A stretch of 64,000 nt of DNA. Origin: Chloroflexota bacterium. GTDB lineage: Bacteria > Chloroflexota > Anaerolineae > Anaerolineales > Anaerolineaceae. A program made the position numbers and the translations under genes. Positions 1 to 8,781 of the stretch are shown here, piece after piece. The DNA lies in the NCBI GenBank assembly GCA_012522475.1, contig JAAYKH010000031.1:20458-84457 (forward strand), read 5' to 3'. A model generated the notes under the pieces. It was not told where the DNA came from and searched no databases. It saw only the letters and a program-made list of their open reading frames with translations. Each line of letters begins with the position of its first letter. Positions within the stretch are counted from its first letter, which is position 1.

Positions 1-816
1 GTCTATGCCCAAATTATCTATGCTGCAAAATCAACGGATATCAGTCATGTGATGGTCAATGGTCAGTGGTTGATGCGCGACCGCAACCTGCTCACCCTGG
101 ACGAGCGCCAATTGATCCAGGATGCACAAGCCTACGCAAAGAAAATTGACGCCTTTCTTATTAAACGTGAACGCTCAGTATTGTCAAAGCTCATCGCAAT
201 TGGCGAAACCACGGAAGAAGAAAGCTTTGAAGTTCAGTCAAAGATTCGTATCAACGATCCAGAGACCATCATCAACGCCCTCGCAAAAGAAGCGATCAAA
301 ATTGAATATACTCGCCATTACCATGAGTATGACACTTATTTCTTCTTCGAAGATGAAAGCGAAGGCCGTTTGCGCTATCGTGAGGACGAATTTATCAACG
401 AAAAGGGTGAGGTCACCAACGTAAGAGGCCGTCTCACGGTGGTTGGCGCCACTTCTGAAGACACTTTTGAGCATGATGTCATGTTGTCGCGCAGTCGCTT
501 CTTAGCTTCAGCCACACATTCGCTGAGATTCTACCGAGAATACTTTGCCCCTTCCCGGGAAATCGATATTGAAAAAAATCGGCGGCGGTTTAAAATCCAA
601 TTTAAAGGGATCGATTTCTACATCAATATCGACACGCTGATTAATCCCAATTTAGGCCATTTCCTTGAGGTTAAAAGTCGCACCTGGAGCAGAGAAGATG
701 CTGTGCGGAAATCCAAAGCGATCAGGGAATTGATCGAATACTTGGGCGCCTCTTCTGAAATAGTTGAAGCACAAGACTATATCGAAATTGTCCTTGCACA
801 TGTATCGCCAGATTAA
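1..816 (+). CDS. Amidohydrolase C-terminus fused to a CYTH domain (5'-partial)
   Basis: The frame is open from base 1, so the gene begins outside the window; the GTG at 49 is an internal codon. The first ~35 residues (VYAQIIYAAKSTDISHV, then VNGQWLMRDRNLLTLDE) match the conserved end of metal-dependent amidohydrolases of the chlorohydrolase/MtaD type, where the final beta strands close the composite domain. After a short helix comes a CYTH-like domain (about window residues 75-265): FEVQSKIRI in place of the usual ExExK strand, then DTYFFF, GRLRYRED, RRRFKIQF, and GHFLEVKSRTW near the end. CYTH proteins bind triphosphates (class IV adenylate cyclase, thiamine triphosphatase). The amidohydrolase family deaminates or dechlorinates ring compounds such as S-adenosylhomocysteine. 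The substrate of the fusion cannot be told. It precedes glgA by 18 bases. Confidence 0.75.
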   Translation, partial: VYAQIIYAAKSTDISHVMVNGQWLMRDRNLLTLDERQLIQDAQAYAKKIDAFLIKRERSVLSKLIAIGETTEEESFEVQSKIRINDPETIINALAKEAIKIEYTRHYHEYDTYFFFEDESEGRLRYREDEFINEKGEVTNVRGRLTVVGATSEDTFEHDVMLSRSRFLASATHSLRFYREYFAPSREIDIEKNRRRFKIQFKGIDFYINIDTLINPNLGHFLEVKSRTWSREDAVRKSKAIRELIEYLGASSEIVEAQDYIEIVLAHVSPD

Positions 817-834
817 AATGAAAGTAAACAGCTT

Positions 835-2313
835 ATGACGGTTAATGTTCTTTTTATTGCCGCAGAATCTGAACCTTTTATCAAAATTGGTGGGTTGGGC
901 GATGTCGCCGGGGCATTGCCTGCTGCCATTCACCGCATCGCAGAAAAACAACCTGCTGCTTACCCTATCGACATCCGCGTTGCCCTACCTTATTATCGCG
1001 CGATCAAAGAAAAAGGTTTTCCTGTTAAATTCCTTGGCGAATTTAATGTCCCCAAAAAAGAAACAGCCATCCCCTGCCAGGTTTATCTTTTTGCCGATGG
1101 TGAATTTCCGGTCTATTTTTTAGATGGCGCTCCCATTGCAGAATCGGCCCAGGTTTATTCGCTAAATACAAGCGACGATGGTGACAAATTTGTCTTTTTT
1201 TCCTCGGCAGCTCTAAGATTGGCCGACTTCCTGAACTGGAAGATAGATATCTTGCATGCAAACGATTGGCACACTGCCACGGCGATCTACGCCCTGAAGA
1301 ATTCCCTCATTTCTTCACCGCAACTTTCCAGGACAAAAACCGTCCATTCTTTGCACAACTTACCTTTTATGGGCTACGGCATTCAGCAATCCTTAAGCGA
1401 TTATGGCCTGCCCCCCTCTCAAAACCCAACCCTCCCTGAATGGGCCCGCCATGTGCCGCTGCCCCTGGGTTTATTGCACGCGGATAAAATCATCGCTGTC
1501 TCTCCGCATTATGCCAAAGAGATCCTCACGCCACAATTTGGTTGTGGGCTTGAAGATTTCCTTGCAACGCGCACACAAGCGCTGACTGGTATCATCAACG
1601 GGCTGGACATCGACCTGTGGAACCCGGAGACTAACCCCCATATCCAGCAAAATTTTACGGCAGACTCCTTATCCCGACGATTGGTGAACAAACGCCATCT
1701 GCAAACAAAATTCCAGCTTCCGAAAAATGATCGTGTCCCTGTGATGACGCTCATCAGCCGTATGGACCCACAAAAAGGGATCGATATCGCCTTGAAGGGC
1801 CTGGAGTATTGTCAAGACCTTGACTGGCAGGCTGTCATCCTGGGGACGGGTACACCCGAAGTTGAAGCGCAGGCCCGAGAACTGGAAACCAGGTTTCCTG
1901 ATCGTGTGCGGGCTATCATTGATTTTGATAACAAACTGGCGCATCAGCTTTACGCAGGCGCAGATCTCTTCCTGATGCCGTCCAGGTATGAACCCTGTGG
2001 TTTATCGCAAATGATCTCCATGCGTTATGGCTGCATACCGGTGGCAAGAAAAACCGGCGGGTTAGCAGATACCATTCACTCTGTTTCTGGAAGTGTGAAT
2101 GGAGGCACCGGGTTCCTGTTCGTTGAGCCCTATCCTTCTGCTTTTGCAGGTGCGGTCAAACGCGCCATCCGCTACTATCACAAACCGGAGTTATGGGAGA
2201 TAATCCAACGCAACGGCATGAAAATCGATTTTTCATGGGAAAGCTCGGCTAAAAAATATATTGAAATTTATCTTGCCCTGGCAAAAACACCCCGGGCAGC
2301 TGATGAGGCTTAG
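835..2313 (+). CDS. glgA: Glycogen/starch synthase (GT5)
   Basis: Transfers glucose from ADP-glucose (possibly UDP-glucose) to the non-reducing end of an alpha-1,4-glucan in the cytoplasm. The ADP-glucose loop near residues 17-24 reads KIGGLGDV, with Ile replacing the usual Thr/Val. The C-terminal Rossmann domain has SRMDPQKG and PSRYEPCGLSQM followed by RKTGGLADT, the GT5 donor-site signature. Length of 492 residues is normal for bacterial GlgA. The ATG at 835 is 18 bases after the preceding gene. malQ follows after 3 bases, so the two form a glycogen metabolism unit. Confidence 0.95.
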   Translation: MTVNVLFIAAESEPFIKIGGLGDVAGALPAAIHRIAEKQPAAYPIDIRVALPYYRAIKEKGFPVKFLGEFNVPKKETAIPCQVYLFADGEFPVYFLDGAPIAESAQVYSLNTSDDGDKFVFFSSAALRLADFLNWKIDILHANDWHTATAIYALKNSLISSPQLSRTKTVHSLHNLPFMGYGIQQSLSDYGLPPSQNPTLPEWARHVPLPLGLLHADKIIAVSPHYAKEILTPQFGCGLEDFLATRTQALTGIINGLDIDLWNPETNPHIQQNFTADSLSRRLVNKRHLQTKFQLPKNDRVPVMTLISRMDPQKGIDIALKGLEYCQDLDWQAVILGTGTPEVEAQARELETRFPDRVRAIIDFDNKLAHQLYAGADLFLMPSRYEPCGLSQMISMRYGCIPVARKTGGLADTIHSVSGSVNGGTGFLFVEPYPSAFAGAVKRAIRYYHKPELWEIIQRNGMKIDFSWESSAKKYIEIYLALAKTPRAADEA

Positions 2314-2316
2314 CTA

Positions 2317-3816
2317 ATGGAACAAAATCGTGCTTCTGGAGTCATCCTCCACCCCACCAGTCTGCCAAGCCCAGACGGTATCGGAGATCTGGGCCCTGAA
2401 GCCTATCGCTGGATTGATTTCTTGTACCGGTCAGGTAGTCAGTTATGGCAGGTTTTACCCTTAGGTCCAACTGGATATGCCGATTCTCCCTACCAGTGCT
2501 TTTCTGCTTTTGCGGGCAACCCTTATTTGATCAGCGCAACCATCCTGCTTGATCAGGGACTGCTAACCAATGCAGATCTTGAAGATCGTCCAAACTTTCC
2601 TCTCGAAAGGGTTGATTATGGCCCCGTAATCGAATGGAAAATAAAATTGCTTCACAGGAGTTTTGAAAACTTCACGCAATCAGCCAACCCGATATTAAAA
2701 GCAGAATTTGAGGACTTTAAAAACGCCCATAAAGATTGGTTGGCACCCTATTCAATATTTATGGCGATCAAACAAGCCCAGGGCGGTGTTTCCTGGAGTG
2801 AATGGCCCGAACCTCTCAGAAAGCGAGACGGCAAAGCATTAACCAAATTCATCAAAGGGTCACACAACGCGATCGAATTTCAATCCTACCAGCAATTTAT
2901 TTTCCACCGTCAATGGAAAGCGTTGCGGGATTACGCCCATGAAAAGGGCATCCGCATTATCGGTGACATTCCAATCTTCGTCGCTTACGACAGCGCTGAC
3001 GTATGGATGAACAAAGATTTATTTTATCTGGATGAAAACGACCTTCCCGAGGTGGTGGCTGGCGTTCCCCCGGATTACTTCTCCGAAACCGGGCAACTGT
3101 GGGGCAATCCATTGTATAAATGGGATGTTCACCAAGCCGAGGGCTATCGGTGGTGGCTTTCCCGCCTGAAAGCGGTATTAACCCAGGTTGATATTGTGCG
3201 ACTTGATCACTTTCGAGGCTTTGAAGCCTACTGGGAGGTACCCTTCGGCAATGAAACCGCTATTGAAGGCCAATGGGTTAAAGGGCCGGGTGAGGATTTC
3301 TTCCGCGTAATCAAGGAAGAATTAGGGGAATTGCCCATCATCGCCGAAGACTTGGGGGTGATCACCGAACCAGTTTTACAGATGCGCGATAACTACAACC
3401 TGCCCGGCATGAAAATCCTCCGGTTCGCTTTTGCATCCGACCCTGAAGACATTTTTCTGCCGCACAATTACCCAGAGAAATGTGTCGCTTACACCGGCAC
3501 ACACGATAATAACACCACCCGGGGCTGGTATGAATCGGCGCCCGAACGAGAACAGGATTTCTGTCGCCGCTATCTGGCCCGTCCCGGGCATGATATCGCC
3601 TGGTCGATGATCAGGGTTTTATGGCGGTCGGTCGCTGCTTGGGTTCTGGCGCCCATGCAGGATATTCTCAGTCTGAGTTACTGGGCCAGGATGAATTTTC
3701 CAGGAACTGCCTCTGGCAATTGGTGCTGGCGTATGCACCCCGATGCCATCAACGATAGTTTAATTGATAGGCTACACGAAGCTAACTTTTTGTATGGCCG
3801 CTTGACGCAAGCGTAA
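2317..3816 (+). CDS. malQ: 4-alpha-glucanotransferase (amylomaltase, GH77)
   Basis: Transfers alpha-1,4-glucan segments between maltodextrins, allowing use of short glycogen breakdown products. GH77 motifs are all present: GDIPIFVAYDSADVW from about residue 216, RLDHFRGFEAYW with nucleophile Asp297, IIAEDLG with acid/base Glu344, and TGTHDNNTTRGW with Asp397. Length of 499 residues is the usual size of the short bacterial enzyme. The start is an ATG 3 bases after the glgA stop, consistent with translational coupling. The C-terminus (ARMNFPGTASGNWCWR) matches the family except that the residue before the last WR pair is Cys. Confidence 0.95.
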   Translation: MEQNRASGVILHPTSLPSPDGIGDLGPEAYRWIDFLYRSGSQLWQVLPLGPTGYADSPYQCFSAFAGNPYLISATILLDQGLLTNADLEDRPNFPLERVDYGPVIEWKIKLLHRSFENFTQSANPILKAEFEDFKNAHKDWLAPYSIFMAIKQAQGGVSWSEWPEPLRKRDGKALTKFIKGSHNAIEFQSYQQFIFHRQWKALRDYAHEKGIRIIGDIPIFVAYDSADVWMNKDLFYLDENDLPEVVAGVPPDYFSETGQLWGNPLYKWDVHQAEGYRWWLSRLKAVLTQVDIVRLDHFRGFEAYWEVPFGNETAIEGQWVKGPGEDFFRVIKEELGELPIIAEDLGVITEPVLQMRDNYNLPGMKILRFAFASDPEDIFLPHNYPEKCVAYTGTHDNNTTRGWYESAPEREQDFCRRYLARPGHDIAWSMIRVLWRSVAAWVLAPMQDILSLSYWARMNFPGTASGNWCWRMHPDAINDSLIDRLHEANFLYGRLTQA

Positions 3817-3823
3817 AAAGATG

Positions 3824-4810
3824 TCATCCACCAGGCTTATTTAAATGAAACTCGCAGTCAAAATATGCCCCATTAACCCGCTTTGCCCGCCCAATTGAAC
3901 CGATGACGATCCCAATCATGATCAACATCGCCCCTGCGCCTTCGAGAAGCGTGGGGCTTTCTTTAAGAAATATCAGCGCCAGAATGATTGTCCCAATCGG
4001 TTCGCCCAACAGGGTCAGGGCGACATAGGCGGCTGAGATGTGTTTCAAAGCCCAATTTAACAGCGAATGTCCCAACAACTGGGGAAAGAGGCCCAAAGCC
4101 AACAACCATACGTAGGTTTTGGGCGCATAAGAGTGGATCGGTTCTGCACGGATAATTGTTACGATCACCAAAAGGAGCGCTGCAACGCCATACACCAGGG
4201 CCGTATACGCGATCGTGTTCAATTTCTTTCTCAATTGACGGCCGATGATCATATACCCGGCTGCCATCCAGGCGCCAAACAGAGCCAGGAAGTTACCCCA
4301 CATGGCCCGTTTGTTGACGATCAATGCCTGGCAGACAAATTCACCTTGTACAAGTTGGCATGTATGCCCGATTCCAACGATGACCCCGCCTGTAATTGAG
4401 ACGAGCAAGCCAATCAACACCGATCGCCGAATCGGTTCTTTTAAGATAAAAGGGGAAAGCAAAGCTACCCACAAAGGTGTCGTGGTGACCAGCACTACTG
4501 AACTGGCCACCGAGGTAAGCTCCAGCGAGTTAATCCACGTCGCAAAATGCAGGGCTAAAAACACACCTGAAAGGCAGCCTTTGAGCAAGTCAGCTCGAGT
4601 CAGGCTTTGCCACTGCTGGCGATACCGTACCCATGCAATCGGTAAAAGAACGGCACTGGCAATTACCAATCTTGCTGCTGCAATCACAATCGAAGGCGCT
4701 TCCTGTTGCGCAAACCGTGTGAAGATTGACGCCGTCGAGACGAAAAGTATCCCCGCGGTGGTCGCCAAAACAGGCTGGAATCGTTTAGAGCGTTGCCCTG
4801 AGGTGTGCAT
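3824..4810 (-). CDS. EamA/DMT family inner-membrane transporter
   Basis: A ten-helix protein of the drug/metabolite transporter superfamily made of two EamA repeats, with the repeat end LTLLGEPIGTIILALIFLKE near the C-terminus. Members export amino acids, nucleotides or metabolites; the substrate cannot be read from sequence. I chose ATG 4810 rather than the upstream TTG at 4852. A promoter (TTGTCA, 16 bases, TACAAT) ends 8 bases before this ATG, so the mRNA probably starts at or next to it. It converges on malQ with 7 bases between stop codons. A hydrophilic insert with a Cys pair (CQLVQGEFVCQ) lies near residue 152. Confidence 0.85.
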   Translation of the reverse strand: MHTSGQRSKRFQPVLATTAGILFVSTASIFTRFAQQEAPSIVIAAARLVIASAVLLPIAWVRYRQQWQSLTRADLLKGCLSGVFLALHFATWINSLELTSVASSVVLVTTTPLWVALLSPFILKEPIRRSVLIGLLVSITGGVIVGIGHTCQLVQGEFVCQALIVNKRAMWGNFLALFGAWMAAGYMIIGRQLRKKLNTIAYTALVYGVAALLLVIVTIIRAEPIHSYAPKTYVWLLALGLFPQLLGHSLLNWALKHISAAYVALTLLGEPIGTIILALIFLKESPTLLEGAGAMLIMIGIVIGSIGRAKRVNGAYFDCEFHLNKPGG

Positions 4811-4818
4811 CAGGGGTA

Positions 4819-4846
4819 ATTGTAATGCAATCCACGAGCTTGACAA
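4819..4846 (-). promoter_or_regulatory. Sigma-70 promoter of the EamA gene, apparently leaderless
   Basis: Minus strand: TTGTCA at 4846-4841, 16-base spacer, TACAAT at 4824-4819. Only 8 bases separate the -10 box from ATG 4810, too few for a ribosome binding site, so transcription would begin at about the start codon. Confidence 0.5.
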
Positions 4847-4896
4847 AGTCAATCAGCAATACTAAAATGCCCTAAACTTTTAGCAGTGGAGGAAAA

Positions 4897-5313
4897 ATGA
4901 CCCATATTATAACCAGCCTGTGTGTGCGTGAAGGTAGTTGTGTGACCGTTTGTCCCGTTGAATGCATTATCCCCGGCAAACCACAGGAAGCATGGCCCTG
5001 GTTCTATATTGATCCATCAACCTGCATTGACTGCGGTGCTTGTGTGCCCGAATGCCCCTTTAATGCTATCTTCCCGGAAGCAGATGTTCCAGAAGGTTTC
5101 ATCGCCCAGGGTGGCGAAGTTCAATCCATGCCGCAAGGAACACCCGGGTTTGACGAACCCTTTGATGGTTATGATTACGAAGGGAATCCAATTCACATTG
5201 ATTTCACTCGCGAACTTGAAGAAGGCAAAATCGTTGACCTTACCAGAGATATTCAAGCAAATTATGATTATTTCAAGGAAGGTCCGGGGTATGAAGCGCT
5301 GGATATGCCTTAA
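4897..5313 (+). CDS. Ferredoxin-like two-cluster iron-sulfur protein
   Basis: A small electron carrier. Cys9, Cys15, Cys19 and Cys23 form an N-terminal cluster motif with CPVEC. Cys43-x2-Cys46-x2-Cys49-x3-Cys53-Pro (CIDCGACVPECP) is a canonical 4Fe-4S site. This resembles the 7Fe/8Fe Azotobacter-type ferredoxins, extended by an acidic tail of about 75 residues containing FDEPFDGYDYEGNPIHID that I do not recognise from simple ferredoxins. A GGAGG ribosome binding site lies 6 bases before ATG 4897. Monocistronic between a divergent transporter and a convergent mltG. The redox partner is unknown. Confidence 0.85.
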   Translation: MTHIITSLCVREGSCVTVCPVECIIPGKPQEAWPWFYIDPSTCIDCGACVPECPFNAIFPEADVPEGFIAQGGEVQSMPQGTPGFDEPFDGYDYEGNPIHIDFTRELEEGKIVDLTRDIQANYDYFKEGPGYEALDMP

Positions 5314-5401
5314 ACCAGTGCCTGCTTAATCAACCAGAATCTATCGACAAGAAAAGGCTATGGTTGCAGGTTACATCCCGTATCCCCCCTTCAAAAATCA
5401 T

Positions 5402-6538
5402 TCAGTCACAACTGTTGTTTAGATGTTCCTCAAATGTGACCGCAAAATTGTGCCGGCCAGACTCGTCACAGGCAGCCCTGAAATAATAATAGGGGGTGTT
5501 TGCCGGAAAGGCAACAGCTCTGAGCGATTCTAAATCGGGGTTGCAAATCGGGGTTGGCGGCAGTGCATCATACAGATAAGTATTAAAGGGTGAATTAATC
5601 GTCAGGTCGTTCAAAGATAACGGGGATTTCCACCAGGATTTCGTTGCCTCATCAAAACCAAGCGCGTACTGGACCGTCGGATCGGTCTCCAGGCGCATGC
5701 CAATCTCAAGGCGGTTAAAAAATACAGAGGCAATCAGCGGCTTTTCTTCATCTAACACGGCTTCTCTTTCAACAATTGAAGCCAATTTAACAGCATCGGT
5801 AAGCGTGAGCCCCTGGCGCGCAAACCCTTCTACCAGCGTTGGATCAACTTGTGTATTAAATTCCGACAAAGTCATCACCAGCAAAACATCCAAACTGGAT
5901 TCCCTTGGCAAGCTATAGGTGCCAGGAAATAAAAAGCCTTCCAATGAAGTTAAATCCGTTAACGAAACCAGGGCAAAATAACCTTGCGGCGGGTGATATG
6001 CGGCTTCAATAAAGGCCTCAGCAGGTATCGTCAGCCCACTCCCGGCCACATTTGCAGCCACCTCCTCAATACGCCATCCCGGTAAAATCGTAATGATAGC
6101 ATCTTTTGGCGTCGCGTCCAAAAGCGATGTAACAATTTCCACCGGCGACGTTTGCGGGCCCAAGCTAAACTGCCCCGCTTTTAATTCCCTGTCCAACCCG
6201 GTATACAACAAATACATGCGCAGCAACTCTGCGTCGGGGATTAATCCAGCCCCTTCTAAACGGATACAGATCATTGCCACAGATTCACCCTCACTGATGG
6301 CAAAGCTTTGCTCTTCCCCAAAAAGAGAGGTTGGTTCGGTCAGCGCTCGGCGATGTATAAACAATTCAGCTGGAATAACCATCCGCTGCACAGTGGACAA
6401 ATTCTTAGAAGGTTGACCAAACTCAACTCGAACCGCGCGCATCATCAGTAAATAAGTCGCCACAGCAGTCAGGCCAGCAATCAACAAGAACAGAATAAGC
6501 ACTCCAATTACGCGCCGACCTTTCTTACGATTGCTCAT
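5402..6538 (-). CDS. mltG: Endolytic murein transglycosylase MltG (YceG-like)
   Basis: Cleaves nascent peptidoglycan glycan strands endolytically and is thought to terminate glycan synthesis. A basic N-terminus (MSNRKKGRR) precedes one membrane helix (VIGVLILFLLIAGLTAVATYLL), placing the body outside the membrane. The YceG domain includes LEGFLFPGTYSLP, ASIVEREAVLDEEKPLIASVFFNRLEIGMRLETDPTV with the catalytic Glu in the IVERE stretch, and SPFNTYL. ATG 6538 is chosen because the alternative at 6571 lies well inside ruvX; even so the start overlaps the ruvX end by 14 bases, so the two are probably co-translated. Confidence 0.92.
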   Translation of the reverse strand: MSNRKKGRRVIGVLILFLLIAGLTAVATYLLMMRAVRVEFGQPSKNLSTVQRMVIPAELFIHRRALTEPTSLFGEEQSFAISEGESVAMICIRLEGAGLIPDAELLRMYLLYTGLDRELKAGQFSLGPQTSPVEIVTSLLDATPKDAIITILPGWRIEEVAANVAGSGLTIPAEAFIEAAYHPPQGYFALVSLTDLTSLEGFLFPGTYSLPRESSLDVLLVMTLSEFNTQVDPTLVEGFARQGLTLTDAVKLASIVEREAVLDEEKPLIASVFFNRLEIGMRLETDPTVQYALGFDEATKSWWKSPLSLNDLTINSPFNTYLYDALPPTPICNPDLESLRAVAFPANTPYYYFRAACDESGRHNFAVTFEEHLNNSCD

Positions 6539-6974
6539 CATCCACCTTTGCCTCTTTGACACTATTTTCATTCACAATTAAATAATCCTGCAGTAAGATA
6601 CTGGCAGCCAGGTCATCTAAATGGCCCCGGCGCTTTTTTCTGGAAACCCCCAACTCAATCCGACTCTGGAGGGCCGCTCGTGTGGTTCCACTTTCATCCC
6701 ACAAAACAACGGTTAGCCCCGTTTTAGAACGCAAACAATCTGCTAATCGCTGCGACTTTCGAGCTTGATGCCCAACATCGCCATTAGCATCCAGGGCTTG
6801 CCCAACCACAATCAAAGCAACGCCTTCGTTTTTAGCAATTTCAACGATTCTTTCAGCGTCCAATTTACGCGCCTGGTGTTTAATGATGCACAGTGGTCGG
6901 GCAATGGTTCCTGTTGGGTCACTGATCGCGACGCCAATTCTTTTATCACCGGGGTCAATAGCCAAAATCTTCAT
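6525..6974 (-). CDS. ruvX: Putative pre-16S rRNA nuclease / Holliday junction resolvase-like (YqgF)
   Basis: YqgF-fold RNase H-like nuclease, implicated in 16S rRNA 5'-end maturation. The start at ATG 6974 gives MKILAIDPGDKRIGVAISD, where the first catalytic Asp lies in DPG. Later motifs are VVGQALDANGD and VVLWDESGTTRAA with a second acidic residue, and the last Asp lies in HLDDLAAS. About 149 residues, normal for the family. The open frame extends upstream to 7031 but those residues are not conserved in character. It overlaps mltG, a pairing seen in many bacteria. Confidence 0.92.
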   Translation of the reverse strand: MKILAIDPGDKRIGVAISDPTGTIARPLCIIKHQARKLDAERIVEIAKNEGVALIVVGQALDANGDVGHQARKSQRLADCLRSKTGLTVVLWDESGTTRAALQSRIELGVSRKKRRGHLDDLAASILLQDYLIVNENSVKEAKVDDEQS

Positions 6975-7071
6975 CTTTAAGTAGTGAATAGCTCTAAAAA
7001 ATTTCCAGTATGAAATAGATGCAATCGCCAAGCATCTAAAAATTATACATGATTGTTGGGTTAAAACACAA

Positions 7072-7104
7072 AAGTTCCCGGTTAAAAAGCTGATGCGGGA
7101 ACTT
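7072..7104 (-). terminator. Rho-independent terminator after pgi
   Basis: Perfect 9-bp inverted repeat AAGTTCCCG / CGGGAACTT (7072-7080 and 7096-7104) with a 15-base loop. It lies 22 bases beyond the pgi stop and is followed on the minus strand by a T-rich run (TGTGTTTT). Confidence 0.75.
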
Positions 7105-7125
7105 GATTATAAAGATGGCTGCGAA

Positions 7126-8781
7126 TCACACAAATTCCAGGGCGTGTTCAGAAGGTAAATGTATCCGAATGACTCGCCGGTTTCGCGCCTGAAGTGCTTC
7201 CAGATCGCCGAGTGCCTGGGCACGAGCCAGGGTACCGAAGGAATACATTTCACCTGGGATTTCAAGGTCGGCGGCATCGTCCTGAGTGATCTGAATGAAC
7301 AGTCCATGCTTAGTGCCACCCTTGTGCAGTTGGCCCGTTGAGTGCAAAAAACGGGGACCAAATCCGAGGGTGGTCGCGCACCCGGTCCGCGCCAAAAGGG
7401 CTTTCCTCAGTGCCGTCAAACGGGTTTCGTTGTCAGTGTTTCGCGGTAAATAGGCATTAATGGCAATGTAATCGCCTGATTCAGCCTGTTCAGTAAAGGC
7501 AACAATCACCGCCAGTAAGGATTCACAAGTATCAAGCCCAGCAAAAGGCTGCCCAAATATTTTTACACCTTTTTCTTCCCAAAGTGGGTCGGGTTCTTCT
7601 AACACGTGTTTGTTCTTAACAGCGGTCAGCTTTTGTTTTGTGCGCTCTTTGCTATCCTGAACATCGGGCTGGTCAAACGCGTTCACTTTCATGAGGCTGC
7701 AGGCGATAGCAGTCGCGAATTCCCAGCAATACATTTGGGCCGCCAGGTCATAAAGACCATCCCATTGCAAAACCAGAACGGGTTGCTCGACTTCTTCTAA
7801 AGCGGTAATGAAATCATCTTGCGAGCCAGAAGATCTCAGGTAAACAAACAAACGATCCTGGGCATAGTCAGCGGCACCAATTTTTGGTTCGTCTACGACA
7901 GGCAGAATACCCCACCCTTCTTTTCCGCTGCTCTCTGCAATCAACTGCTCCAACCAGGCACCGATCGGTGCAATGTTTTCATCTGTCAGGAGGGTCAATT
8001 TATCTTTACCCTGTATTGCCCCAACACCCATGATGACCCCCAGCAATGCACCAGGATTATTCCTGATGGACGTCGTTGGCAAACATCGTTCGGCCATTTT
8101 TTGTGCTCGTATTAAGAATTCATGGATATCAATACCAATTAATGCTGCTGGCACAAGACCAAAATGGGTCAAAGCAGAATATCGTCCCCCAACGTTCGGG
8201 TCGGCTGTAAATACCGCCCTGAAACCCAGGCGCTTACCCAATTTTGCCAGGTAGCTGCCAGGGTCGGTGATGGCAATGAAATGTGCTGCCCACGTTTTCC
8301 CGAGTACTTTTTCAGCCATCTCACAAAAATAGGCGAAAAGTGCCAACGGCTCACTGGTGGTTCCCGATTTACTGGACAGGATGAATAAGGTTTTCGAATA
8401 ATCGATCCATTTTTCTACCTCGCTGATTTGCGCAGGGACAGTTGAATCGATAATTTTTAATTCCAATCCTTCGCTCTGGTCTCCCAATATCAGGCTCATG
8501 GTCTCGGGTGCAAGTGAAGAACCACCCATGCCCAATACCAGAGCTTTGGTGAACCTTTCGTTTTTGCAAGCTTCAACAAATGCTTGAATCTCGGGGATAG
8601 CTATCTGACTTAAGATAGGTAAATCGCGCCAACCCAAACGAGTTTGAATTTCAGTCTGGTGTTCAGGCTCGCTTTTCCACAGTGTGGGATCGTTTCGGAA
8701 AATCCTTTCCAAGACGCGATCTTTTTCAAGCCGCTGAAGGTGTTCCTGAACTGGGTCCGCCAGTGAGCCTAGCTTTTCCAA
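7126..8781 (-). CDS. pgi: Glucose-6-phosphate isomerase (TAL-PGI type, stand-alone)
   Basis: Interconverts glucose-6-phosphate and fructose-6-phosphate. Motifs: VLGMGGSSLAPE, SSKSGTTSEP (phosphate loop), GGRYSAL, WLEQLIAESSGKEGWG with the catalytic Glu, and FLHSTGQLHKGG with the Schiff-base/ring-opening Lys. By eye it matches the isomerase half of bifunctional transaldolase/PGI proteins rather than the E. coli enzyme, but no transaldolase half is attached and none is in the window. Translation likely starts at TTG 8781, directly abutting the rpiB stop, with GGAG about 10 bases upstream. Third gene of a tkt-rpiB-pgi operon. Confidence 0.9.
   Translation of the reverse strand: MEKLGSLADPVQEHLQRLEKDRVLERIFRNDPTLWKSEPEHQTEIQTRLGWRDLPILSQIAIPEIQAFVEACKNERFTKALVLGMGGSSLAPETMSLILGDQSEGLELKIIDSTVPAQISEVEKWIDYSKTLFILSSKSGTTSEPLALFAYFCEMAEKVLGKTWAAHFIAITDPGSYLAKLGKRLGFRAVFTADPNVGGRYSALTHFGLVPAALIGIDIHEFLIRAQKMAERCLPTTSIRNNPGALLGVIMGVGAIQGKDKLTLLTDENIAPIGAWLEQLIAESSGKEGWGILPVVDEPKIGAADYAQDRLFVYLRSSGSQDDFITALEEVEQPVLVLQWDGLYDLAAQMYCWEFATAIACSLMKVNAFDQPDVQDSKERTKQKLTAVKNKHVLEEPDPLWEEKGVKIFGQPFAGLDTCESLLAVIVAFTEQAESGDYIAINAYLPRNTDNETRLTALRKALLARTGCATTLGFGPRFLHSTGQLHKGGTKHGLFIQITQDDAADLEIPGEMYSFGTLARAQALGDLEALQARNRRVIRIHLPSEHALEFV

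Noticed and set aside
4245..4865. 206-codon plus-strand frame antisense to the EamA gene
   Set aside because: Complement of hydrophobic codons; no start context, and the minus-strand transporter is clear.
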